A stretch of 64,000 nt of DNA from Odontocerum albicorne. Taxonomy: Eukaryota; Arthropoda; Insecta; Trichoptera; Odontoceridae. A program made the translations under genes and the position numbers. Position 1 is the first letter of the stretch, and each line of letters starts with the position of its first letter. The stretch is taken from assembly GCA_949825065.1 (NCBI GenBank), contig OX463865.1, positions 17,375,763 to 17,439,762 of the forward strand. Direction: 5' to 3'. Below the pieces are notes generated by a model, which searched no databases, had not been told where the DNA came from, and saw nothing but the letters and a program-made list of their open reading frames with translations. This document shows positions 54,894 to 64,000 of this stretch, in pieces.

Positions 54894-54995
54894 CGACAAA
54901 TGAAAGCCGACAAACCCAGATCCATTAAAATAATGTATGTCCAAATTAAATTACCTGTGGTTTTTTCGCTAATTATGTATACTTCTTGTCATGTG
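54894..54995. repeat. Dispersed repeat, paralogue of 22785
   Basis: Carries attatgtatacttcttgtc, the form without the 6-bp TACTCG insertion. Confidence 0.7.
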
Positions 54996-55059
54996 TAGTA
55001 ATAAAAAATAATAATAAATTGGAACATAATTTATCTTAAAAACAGACTTTATATGTAAA

Positions 55060-55445
55060 CGAGAACCAGACTCTTTAAGAGACTCTAAGTGAAGTTAAGA
55101 GTTCACTTAAAGCCTCTTAAACACCTTTCTGGTTGCTTGCAAAAGTTTGACATATAGAAATTAACCCGCTAGATTGTCTTGTATTTGGGTCATGTACTTA
55201 GAGGAACAAAGTACAAATTACTGCACCTGATCATCCAAGGCAAAATAGAAGGCCGAAGACGTGTTGGCAGGAGGCAAATCTCCTGGCTCCGCAATACACG
55301 TGATAGGACTGGTATAAGGAGCGTTGGGGATCTTTTTTGGGCTGCCGGGGACAAAGATACTTACTCTCAGGTGACACTCAACGTTGGGGGGACCTGACAT
55401 AACACTGGGAAGAAGGAGATTGTCTTGTATACAACGAATATATGA
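55060..55445 (+). mobile_element. SINE family 1 tail split by LINE D
   Basis: SINE body and tail (acttaaagcctcttaaacac, then ctttctggttgcttgcaaaa, ttaacccgctagattgtc) up to 55184 and its end (acaacgaatatatgataaaa) after 55430. Confidence 0.72.
55185..55416 (+). mobile_element. LINE D 3' end, 14-bp target duplication
   Basis: 72-codon frame: YLGHVLRGTKYKLLHLIIQG, then GRRQISWLRNTRDRTG, then LFWAAGDKDTYSQVTLNVGG. Flanked by agattgtcttgtat at 55171-55184 and 55417-55430. 5'-truncated at the Y-L-G-H-V block. Confidence 0.85.
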
Positions 55446-56089
55446 TAAAAGATCTAGAGCTAAAACTAGCCTGATAACTTAAACATTCCGCAATCGCGCT
55501 CATTAATCATAATAAAAATGTTTTCTTTTGAATATAAGCGCCTACTTAGTTTAGATTTATTTACAATTTTATCTTGAAATATATTGAAACTAATTTGAAT
55601 TTCAATAAAAACATCCCGCATTTCACAAATGCTTTTTGAACCCGATAAGGAATTTAAAAAAAAAAACCTTCACCAATTCACATCGTGTCAACGTGGGCGC
55701 TCTCGATACAGAAATAAAAACGGACCGATGAAAGAAAATACTGAATTTCAAGGGATGAAACTGAAAAAAATTCAATAAAATCAATTCTTTTCATATTGGC
55801 TGTATTGTTTCTTAGCTTAGCGGAAAACACTCCCTATCGGAAAAGGTCTCGAAAAATCCTTTCAACGAACCAATAAGAAATATTGAGAATGTTCAACTTT
55901 TTTATGTCTGCAACTCCTGTATTTTTTTTTCATTCTTTCTCTTTTTTATACATCTTATTTTATTGTAACGTATTCCTGGTACAGTGATTGAATATTAAGA
56001 ATTATACTTGTTGAAAGAATTTCGTTTTTTTAAAACCACTGTACGAAACACACATTTTATACACGTACTCGTATATACAAAATTGCTAT
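55446..56089. other. No recognised gene
   Basis: Nothing recognised; TACTCGTA at 56066. Confidence 0.45.
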
Positions 56090-56635
56090 TGTAATTTGTT
56101 TTATCAAACACTATTTATTCCACTTTTTTGTAACAGTATAACCCTACCGGTTTCAAAGCTTTCACCTCATCATCAGGGGTGCTTTAGGGAGCCTAGGTGT
56201 TACGGACATCAACAGCAAGATGGAGGAGAGGCGATTGAGATGGTATGGGCACGTTGGACGCAGAGCATCCGATCACATTGTGAACCAGGCAATCTCCATG
56301 GATCTTCCTCGAATAACAACCAGAGGAAGGCCAAAGAATTCATGGGTGGTGCATAAAGATAACCTGATGCAGAGGCACGGCCTGGGGAACGTAGTCTGGG
56401 ACAGAAGAGCATACAACATGAGGACGAGGAGAGCTGACCCCAACAGTCTTCGCAGACAGTGAGTTGGGATGGAGCTAGGGAGAAGAGAAGAGAAAAAGAT
56501 CAGGGGAGCTTTCAAGGCTTTCACTTCTTGAAACCGGTAGGGTTATACTGTTACAAAAAAAGTGGAATAAACAGTATTTAAACCTCCACAATGTTAATGC
56601 CTTAACTATTAATAATATACAACATTGTTCGTTTT
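56090..56635. mobile_element. Penelope-like palindrome opened by an RTE-2 insertion
   Basis: Left arm attgtaatttgttttatcaa to catcatcaggggtgct, right arm 'gaaaccggtagggttatact' to 'aatgccttaactattaataa'. The LINE at 56186-56498 lies at the centre. Confidence 0.8.
56186..56498 (+). mobile_element. RTE-2 LINE 3' end, 14-bp target duplication
   Basis: 80-codon frame from 56220: MEERRLRWYGHVGRRASDHI, then VNQAISMDLPRITTRGRPKN, ending NMRTRRADPNSLRRQ with its own stop. Flanked by atcaggggtgcttt (56172) and atcaggggagcttt (56499). Confidence 0.85.
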
Positions 56636-56817
56636 TTTTAATATTATTGATAACCTTAAAAATGATTTTAACTTATTTCTATCAGTGCACGTTAAAATAA
56701 TGTATGTCTTCTTGTTAACAAGCTTACGTTTTGATGGAATAATTCAATCAAACAAGTTATAAAATATGTGTTCTACTGTAATTTAAGTCTACTTGGATAA
56801 ATTTGGCCATATTTTGT

Positions 56818-57510
56818 AATCATCATCATCATCATCACTGTCAACCAGGGTCGATCCACTGCTGGGTGAAGGTCTCCCCAAGTTGACTCCAAATAGTTCG
56901 GTTTTTTGCTCGTTGATGCTGCCATGTGATACTGCCATTCTTCCTGATTTCATCTATCCAGCGTACCTTCGGTCTTCTTCTGGGGATCTTTATGACACTT
57001 GGGACCATTGGATTATTTCGGGTGGCCATCGGAGTCTGAGATTCTGGCAACGTGTCCGGCCAATTGCCACTTCATTATTTTGCACACCTTTATAACGTTT
57101 TCTACCTTTGTTATATTGCGAATCCAGGTGTTTCGTTTACGGTCTCTTTTAGTATATCCCAACATGCATCTCTCCATGCCCCTTTGTGCGGTCTGGAACT
57201 TTTGTGTGTTCTTTACTGTGAGCGTCCATGTCTCGCAGCCATACGTAAGTACTAGGAGAATGCACTGGTTGTAAACCCTTTGCTTCAAGGATATTGGGAG
57301 ATTACTTTTGAAGATGTTGTTTAAACGTCCAAATGAGCTCCACGTTAGTTTTGTCCTTCGTGCTATTTCCTCCGATATGCCACCTACAAAGGAAATAAGT
57401 TGGCCCAGATACACATATTCCTGGACAAGTTCTGGCGGCTTTCCATCTACGTTTATTGGTTTTGGGGTAGCAGAGCCGTTCATCATATATTTTGTAATAC
57501 ACAAACATAT
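56818..57510 (-). pseudogene. LINE C-terminal region with GAT-run 3' end
   Basis: 163-codon minus frame 57504-57013: EYVYLGQLISFVGGISEEIA, then WSSFGRLNNIFKSNLPISLK, VLTYGCETWTLT, MERCMLGYTKRDRKRN and KWQLAGHVARISDSDG. After a frameshift near 57010 it continues KIPRRRPKVRWIDEIRKNGS and FTQQWIDPG. The 3' end is (ATC)n on the plus strand at 56819. RTE-like; RT core missing. Confidence 0.78.
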
Positions 57511-57783
57511 ATTGAATTTAAATACACATTAACATTAATTTTAACAACTATTGTACTTTGTTATTATTACTACTGCTTTATTTATCTTCATGTTAGTTAA
57601 GGATAAACTTTTTTTTAATTAATTTGTCTTGTAAGATTTTGTTGGCTTGTTATGTTAAAGACACTGTTTTGTCACAAAACAAAAAAACTCCTACTCTGCC
57701 TACTATGTAAGGAGCATGTCGAAATTGGATAGAATATAAGTAGGTGTTACAATTAACAAGTATGAAGTTATTTTTTTTGCACA
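57511..57783. other. No recognised feature
   Basis: AT-rich; one arm of the 48283 inverted repeat at 57748-57765. Confidence 0.45.
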
Positions 57784-57785
57784 TA

Positions 57786-58339
57786 AAGGGTCATTCAAAT
57801 TGAGCAATTTTTTTTAATTCTTAGATAAACACAGATGGCGTGGCAAACTTGCCTGCGATTTGTGACATTTGAGAAGTGTAATGTATGACATTTATAAAAA
57901 TGGAGTCGTATACAATACAACAACGCGTTCAAATTGTTAAATTATTTTATGTATTGTAATCTTCAGAAACGGTGATGTTAATTGCCCACCAAGATCACGT
58001 GATCTGACTCCGTTGGACTATTTTCTCTGAGGCTACGTGGAAAGTCAGATCTATAAGAATGACACTCAATCAATTCCTGAGCTGAAGGACGAAATTATTC
58101 GCATTATTGGTGAGTTACAACCGCAATTATGCCAGAATGTCATCGAAAAATTTGACAAAAGAGTGGACATCCGTGGAGCTGCAAGAGGTGGACATTTGGC
58201 GTATATTGTTTTTTTTTATATTTAAATGTCATACATTATACTTCAAAGACCAATAAAAAAATTGAAATCAAAGCAAATTGTGTGTTTTATAAATAAAAAA
58301 AAATAGAATTAAAAAACCCGCTCAATTTGAAAGACCCTT
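57786..58339 (+). mobile_element. Tc1/mariner-type deletion derivative (AAGGGTCTTT family)
   Basis: TIRs aagggtcattcaaattgagc and gctcaatttgaaagaccctt, TA at 57784 and 58340. Plus strand keeps the transposase C-terminus: 58037-58225 gives MESQIYKNDTQSIPELKDE, IIRIIGELQPQLCQNVIEKF and DKRVDIRGAARGGHLAYIVF. Just upstream, 'LTPLDYFL' followed by a stop is the last catalytic block. The rest of the gene is deleted. Confidence 0.85.
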
Positions 58340-58749
58340 TACTTGGATGGGCTTTTCAGTTTTGAATAGTTTAAAAATGATTTTGAAAATATTATATAAA
58401 CGTACACATATGGTACATATATTCCCTCATATTCACAGGCTAGACTTGAGGGAGTGTTGTTGTTGCTTCTTTATTTGCGGAGTAGTATTTCCAGCACGTG
58501 TGATCACGAACCACTTTTATCATACCTATTCCAGTGGTACTTAATCCAAAGGCTCGATTAATGGAACCTAAGATAATATGTTTTTCGGCCACGCTCTTCA
58601 ATGTGTCCGAATCGACAATTCAGTTAGGTTAAAGGGTTCAAGGGATCAGACAACTTTGTCTTTAAACTCAACACCAGAAATATGTTAACTGTAATTAAAA
58701 AAAGCATTTTGTTCATTCATTCACTCATATCGTAACATCAAGAAGACGA

Positions 58750-58963
58750 TCTTCGTGATCCAGTTGATAAGACGCCTGTCTCCCAGTCTGGAGGTTGCGG
58801 GTTCAAATCCCGCTGGAATCTAGATTTTTAAAAAGGAGTCTAGTCTGGTGTTTTTACTTAAGGCCTTTTTAACATCTTTCTGGTTGGTCGGAAGGGATTG
58901 GCACATGGCAATAAACCCGTCAGGTTAAACTATACATAACAAAATTGTAATAAAATATAAATG
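58750..58963 (+). mobile_element. tRNA-derived SINE (family 1), full length
   Basis: Head cttcgtgatccagttgataa with A box, B box gggttcaaatcc in a perfect T stem (gcggg/cccgc), body, tail ctttctggttggtcggaag, a hairpin region (attggc-acat-ggcaat), 'aaacccgtcaggtt', and an AT-rich end. The best head in the window. Confidence 0.87.
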
Positions 58964-59790
58964 AATTGGTGATATGAATGTCCTGAAAATCGTGGCTGGA
59001 AGATGACATTAAAGCAATTATCGAACCGCAGGGTTTTTAAACGACTCGAGTCAGCACGTACACCATAGTTCGTCGACGTACGTATTCGAAGTATTAAAGC
59101 AGATGAAAAGGCGAGTGCATTCAAATCGCAAGGGAAAAAAGAGAAAAAAAAGTATATATTTAAATAAAATAGGGAATCGGCAAAAAAGTTGTTAAAGCAA
59201 CGACAAGCAAAACAATGCTTCTGAGTTAGTTTAATGGCGTTAGAAGAATTTGGGACGTTCAGAAAATTCCATGTATCCTGTGTAACGCCTGAAAAGGAAC
59301 CGGTTTCGGGAACATTGGGTTTCACGACATTTTTCAGCCGTGTTTCAGGCAACTTTGACCTTAAACTTTTTCGGCGTGGGGCTATTTCGAACAGTGACGG
59401 TGAGTGAAGATATCTATTTGTTTTATTCGAATTGACATTTAAAATTGAATCAAATTTTCATTACCATCGTTTTGTTATTATTGGATTAGTTAGAACCAAT
59501 TCCCACTTTTTTTCTATCCTGATATAATTTTTACGCTTTTGCTTCCTCCATATAACATGTAATACTCTTTTCTTAGATTTTTTGTAATATTTATTTCGAA
59601 ATTTGATTAATTTCGTAGTGCTACGTTTTCCTTAACTTTTCGTTGATTATACTTCTCGAATAATTATTATAAAATTGAAAAGATAAAAAAAATCTGTTAC
59701 ACAGTAGATAATTTATTTTTTTATACTTCAGTGTAAAACAATTTGGTGAGTTATTTTCCAGGCTGCAAACTCTTCCAACCAACTGGACCA
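58964..59790. other. Unrecognised, contains a 140-codon minus ORF
   Basis: The minus frame 58930-59352 (starts MPETRLKNVVKPNVPETG) is unrecognised; it includes a Phe-rich stretch, probably from the poly-A/T of the plus strand. The region 59040-59120 is richer in CpG than its surroundings. Confidence 0.3.
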
Positions 59791-60450
59791 AAGATTCCTA
59801 AAGTGGTGTATATGAACCCCCAAGGGTAGATTTCGACTTGCAGGGGGTCTATGTCAGCGAGAAAATAAATTGGGGGTGCACGAGATGTAAATGGGGGTCC
59901 ACGTGAGCGGATCCCTATTTAGGCAGATCATCATCAATATTTAGGCGTTCCGTAAATGTCTTATTACACCTAACACAGATTGTGTGTACATAATACTTAT
60001 ATTAGACATAGAAAATACTTATTTAAAGAAATCGAATGCAAATCACTGAACGTGGAGATTTAAGACTATACCTCACTAATTTGAAGCCAAATATTGAACC
60101 ATTGCTATCAGAGCATCAGGTCCACCCCTCTCATTAACAGTATTATTTGTGTATAATATTTTATGTAACAATTTTACTAGGTTTTGATTTGTTTCGTTCC
60201 AAAGCCAAATATTTACTTGCATTTTATGTCTTTTCAATAATGGTATGAAGAAAAATTGTACATGTTTTTCTTTTTTTACAATTGTCCACTCGATAAAAAA
60301 CCTTTTCAAGGTTAACAGCACTGTGTCAGCTGTCAAAAAATGCATTTGAAATTAATAACTTTAGGAAAATTCAATATTAGGCAGGCTAGGAGTCTACGGA
60401 AATAAAAAAAAAATGAAAAGTGGTCTACGGGGCGAAAAAGTTTGGGAAAC
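59791..60450. other. Possible hAT-type element remnant
   Basis: The right end reads aaaagtttgggaaactatg, a form often seen at hAT-type termini, and the left part has gaacccccaagggtagattt. I could not pair the two ends; an 89-codon minus frame at 60076 is not recognised. Confidence 0.2.
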
Positions 60451-60485
60451 TATGAACTAGACAAACGGTAATAGAGGAAGTTACG

Positions 60486-61230
60486 TGGTTGTAAAAATTA
60501 TTCAAATAATTTAATTATTCACCTGTATTAAATTCATGAACAATACATAAAGTAAAAACACAAATGAGATATCAATTAAATAAAAAGGAAGGGATGGAGA
60601 CAAGGGAAGAAAAATCAAGAATGAAACATATCATATTACTGACAAATCAAGAATGAAACATATCATATTACTGACAAATCAAGAATGAAACACGATATAT
60701 TTGTGACAAATCAAGAATGAAACATATCATATTACTGACAAATCAAGCATGAAACATATATTACTGACAAATCAAGAATGAAACATATATTACTGACAAA
60801 TCAAGAATGAAACATATCATATTACTGACAAATCAAGAATGAAACATATATTACTGACAAATCAAGAATGAAACATATCATATTACTGACAAATCAAGAA
60901 TGAAACACGATATATTTGTGACAAATCAAGAATGAAACATATCATATTACTGACAAATCAAGCATGAAACATATATTACTGACAAATCAAGAATGAAACG
61001 TATCATATTACTGACATGAAATTGAGTTGTTTTTTTTTTTCAGTCGTTTTTTTAAATATGCCAATGGCAAAGCGAGTCTAACATTAGTTCGTAACTGATT
61101 CCAGAGTTTCCCTGCATGCGTAGTCAAGATGACGTAAAAAAGAAGAACGGTGAACTGGAAAAGTCAATAAACGCTTTATATTTAAGCATCAATTGTCGGA
61201 AAGACCCCAATTATTAATTTATTTATTTTT
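60486..61230 (-). pseudogene. LINE A copy with internal amplification
   Basis: Minus strand. 61060-61230 matches the coding tail around AVRLWNQL (here degenerate), 61020-61055 the end of the ORF (cagtcgtttttttaaa), and 60540-60600 the UTR (tgatatctcatttg in the sense direction). Between them lies the 32-bp array. Confidence 0.7.
60603..61015. repeat. 32-bp minisatellite seeded in LINE A
   Basis: About 13-14 units of gacaaatcaagaatgaaaca plus 'tatcatattact', some shortened by two bases, one type with 'cacgatatatttgt'. The LINE A counterpart at 51337-51368 (gaaaaatcgggtatgaaaca, cgttattttact) is present once. The order of variants repeats, so blocks were also duplicated. Confidence 0.92.
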
Positions 61231-61760
61231 TTCAAAACAGGCTTAGCCCAATTACATTGAAAAATACAAGAATTATTAACATTAAAAAAAATGTGTACAA
61301 TATATGCATACATATATAGATACAAACATATACATACATACACATATATTCAAAGTCACTTAAGTATATGTTGATGAGTGCTTTCTAACGCGCTCAATCT
61401 TAGAAGAAAATTTACTTTTGCTTTTGGTAACGTGATATGGAATATGTCAATATCCGAAGCAGTCCCGTTTAGAAGAGTTAAGGTCCTTCCAACAGGCATA
61501 GCGGCTGAAAGACCCGTTCTTGCGTATGTTATTGAGAACAGTTCTTGCCGGCGCAGTCTAGTGTAATTGTTAGGAACATAACGCTAATCTTTGTAGTAAT
61601 GCTGGACAGCTCACAACTCCTCGAACGAGTTTGTCAACGTATACCAGAAGACGAGAGGGGGTAGCAGGACTATTAAGGATATTTAACAATATTGACAATA
61701 CGTGGAAATTCGTTAAAATACAGTAAATTATTGAATGAACATATAAATGCATGTGTACTT
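61231..61760 (-). pseudogene. LINE F C-terminal fragment
   Basis: Minus readings: ILLNILNSPATPSRLLVYVD then KLVRGVVSCPALLQRLAL (61720-61570), and RRQELFSITYARTGLSAAMP then LLNGTASDIDIFHITLPKAK (61560-61400). The DIDIF block is the same as in LINE B (TADIDIFNIS). A-rich 3' end at 61205-61330. Confidence 0.65.
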
Positions 61761-62439
61761 GTTTTCATTCTTCAATTTAACTTTTGTCGAGTTCGCGTTT
61801 CTCTCTCAAACTTCTAAATTGATAGTTACTAAAATACTGTTGTGGACTATCATCTTAGCAGATTTAGATAATGTCAGGATCTAGTATATATAGGTTAGTG
61901 TACCATTGACTTTGTTTTCTATCGCTACACCCCGTTCGATATCCCTCGTAACTCTTCCATAATCTGAGAAAACATTTTGTTCTTTAACAAGTATTAACTA
62001 TCCGCGTTGATAAAAAAAATTATAACTAAGAAAATAAAATTTAATTGAAAATATTTTCACGTGACGCCCATGTTTTCGCCAACGACGTCGTAGAATTCTT
62101 ACAGCAAAAGTTTTTTCGAAGTTCCGAATAGTTTCAGATCGATTCAGTGCCGTCCAATCCCTTTATGGTGAAGCCACTCCTCAACTATTCTCTTGTATTC
62201 AACGTAAGGGAGGCTTGAATTGCGTATACAACTTGTTTTTAATCCAAAAAGGAAGATCCTTAAAAAAAGATATGTGGAGATGTCAAGGTAGATGGAGTTA
62301 GAAAAAAGTGTTGATTATTCAACTGTATTATCATTATCAAAAGGGACGATACAAAATAATGTGTTGATTTTGACATAATGAACCAAAACTTGGATATGAC
62401 AAAAGAAGAATATTAATAATAATAAAAGGGCAACTTATA
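61761..62439. other. Mostly unrecognised
   Basis: 61905-61980 (minus: FSDYGRVTRDIERGVAIEN) resembles the segment at 46770-46840 next to LINE C. Nothing else recognised. Confidence 0.4.
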
Positions 62440-62720
62440 TAGTGCCGTTTTGAGTGCGATCTCTCCTAAGGGCGCTCTGATTCAAGAGTTGAACCCACTA
62501 TTATTGACAGATTTAAAATATTACAAAATAAATATATACACATAAGTTGAGTGTAAGAATAGGAAGTTAGTGGCTGCGGACATAAGATGAGGTATTTCTC
62601 CGCATCTGCATATAATCTTAAAAACATATTTGGTAAGAAAACCGAAGAAAACTTGCCAAAAATAATCTTCCGTTATGTGATAGTAAGTAACACATTCGAC
62701 TTTAGGTGTAGTGAAATGTA
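62440..62720. repeat. Dispersed repeat (paralogue of 53890)
   Basis: Contains 'gggcgctctgattcaagag', aaaacatatttggtaagaaa and 'gtaacacattcgactttagg' in the same order as 53950-54190. Confidence 0.6.
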
Positions 62721-62739
62721 TCGTGTTAATATAACATCA

Positions 62740-63660
62740 TTAATTTTGATAAGACTCACTTACTATCTCGATTGTATAATATCCTTTACTATCCCGTCAC
62801 CCCCTCTTATCTCGCCGAAACATTTCTTGCTATAGCCTTACTATAGCCTTGCGCTATGCTCAAACAAAGATGATTTATTGGCCATCCCAATTCACCAATT
62901 CATTTTTAACGGAGTCTTTTACTGTCCATGCAGTGAGACTCTGGAACCATTTACAAACTAATATTAGACTCATCCCGTCTTTGGCATGCTATAAGAAGCG
63001 ACTGAAAAAACTCTTAAAGTGATTGATAACTTGTTCGGAGTTTCGGTCCGATGGTAGGACACCTTACTCCTTCATCGGATAAGTTCTGACTGTTAAGATA
63101 TTTATGGAAATTTTGGATCTTTTTGGGAATCGGGAAAGGATAGGTTTGTGGTAAATGTTTTGATTTTGTGAATGATTATGAGAAATTATAAACGATTAAA
63201 TACATATATAAATAAGATGGTATATACAAAGATAATTAAATACGAATATACATAAATTTGTGTCGTCACACACTGTTATATATTGAATGGGTGAAAAAAT
63301 AATGATGGTGTATAAATTATAAGAATGAATAAAGTATATGTAGATAAGTAAATGAGTGGGGAAACGTGTGTGACTGAAAAAACTTTTAATTTCCAGTCTG
63401 TTATATAACGTGTTTTATTCCTGATTTATTTTTCCTTTCAAACATCCCTTCCTTTTCCTTTGATTGATGATATCTCACTTTTACTTTAATATGTTTAAAT
63501 CCATAAAATTCATAAATATGAATAATCATTCGAATATTTTTTGTGACCACTTAACCTACTTTATTAACTTTTGTCTAGTTAGTTGTAAGAGATTGCCGCC
63601 TGGCAATTACCCCGCCAGATTGTATTTGCATTTAAGTATTAAATGAAATGAATATTATAA
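62740..63660 (+). pseudogene. LINE A 3' part with an insertion
   Basis: Coding tail (TVHAVRLWNHLQTNIRLI-type, 62920-63015), then an insert at 63020-63372, then UTR and the tail 'tgtctagttagttgtaagag', hairpin (attgcc-gcct-ggcaat) and 'ccccgccagattgt'. Confidence 0.75.
63020..63372. mobile_element. ~350-bp insertion in LINE A, unknown family
   Basis: Bounded by repeated host sequence: gactgaaaaaactcttaa before 63020 and gactgaaaaaacttttaa from 63372. The left part has an A-box-like ccgatggtaggacacc; the right part is AT-rich (aaatacatatataaataaga). Could be a SINE; no B box found. Confidence 0.5.
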
Positions 63661-64000
63661 ATGTTTTTAGGAACGGTTGTTCCTTAAAGGAGAGATGATG
63701 AGGATGATTGTTGATAAATAAAAACTCGTCGAAATCGGAATGTGTAAAGAGGAATTTTATTGACAGACGTCGGTATTTATAATGTTATTGAATGTGTGCG
63801 GGAATACGCGCACGATATATCGCTGTCTCGTCTCTGCATTTACATTACGATTCTTGTCGCGTGTAGGTATTCATTCTGTTTTGGGAGACGGCGCGAAAGA
63901 TATGTTGCTTTCTCGTTTCATCATGGAATGCGCTCTCGGTTGATAGCGAGTTGAATGACCGATGCATGGACTTTGTCCATTGCTTGTCTCGGATTGTGAA
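63661..64000. other. No recognised feature
   Basis: Less AT-rich than average, with CpGs (gcgggaatacgcgcacgata). The 64-codon frame is not recognised. The window ends here. Confidence 0.4.

Noticed and set aside
58760..58825. Functional tRNA gene
   Set aside because: The T arm is good, but the unit continues into the SINE body and tail, recurs many times, and the acceptor and anticodon stems are not convincing.

Overview
The window looks like AT-rich, intergenic or heterochromatic DNA from an insect (arthropod at least). I recognise no host gene and no cellular RNA gene. Almost everything identifiable is a transposable element, an element fragment or a tandem array. The organism call rests on the element set: mariner-type transposases, several LINE families, a Penelope-like element, tRNA-derived SINEs, TTAA- and TA-flanked MITEs, one solo LTR and many minisatellites. 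I cannot name the species.

Layout. 1-3062: a 23-bp minisatellite split by a 5'-truncated RTE-type LINE whose 680-codon reverse-transcriptase frame is intact. 3.1-9 kb: LINE and SINE fragments and a 43-bp array. 9-10.4 kb: an AT-rich satellite of about 67-bp monomers in 202-bp trimers. 10.5-16.3 kb: SINEs, MITEs, LINE tails, and a Penelope-like copy with a GIY-YIG segment. 16.36-20.2 kb: a block bounded by two outward-facing ends of one mariner family, holding a nearly intact second mariner (one internal stop). 20.2-26.3 kb: nested Penelope-like palindromes, LINE tails and MITEs. 26.7-28.5 kb: a LINE 3' end amplified as a ~330-bp tandem repeat. 28.5-33.1 kb: a 65/66-bp satellite with higher-order structure. 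34.7-36.2 kb: a 22-bp array. 36.4-39.1 kb: a LINE tail carrying a TA-flanked transposon, a TTAA element and a solo LTR. 40-64 kb: more LINE fragments, minisatellites of 30, 66, 52 and 32 bp, MITEs and SINEs.

How the parts relate. (1) A 6-bp insertion at TA, producing TACGAGTA or TACTCGTA, recurs at about 13 places; at several of them a related copy in this window shows the uninterrupted site. This is the form expected of excision scars from a Tc1/mariner element whose ends begin CGAG, and such an end is present at 16361 and 20200. (2) A tRNA-derived SINE family and a Jockey/CR1-like LINE share the same 3' tail and hairpin, as expected if the LINE machinery mobilises the SINE. (3) Short palindromic repeats scattered through the window have the terminal arms of a Penelope-like element; two longer copies keep part of its ORF between the arms. 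(4) At least three tandem arrays grew out of retrotransposon sequence. Nested insertions with target-site duplications give a relative order for many events.

LINE families are labelled A to G here for bookkeeping only; clade names are tentative because no database search was possible.
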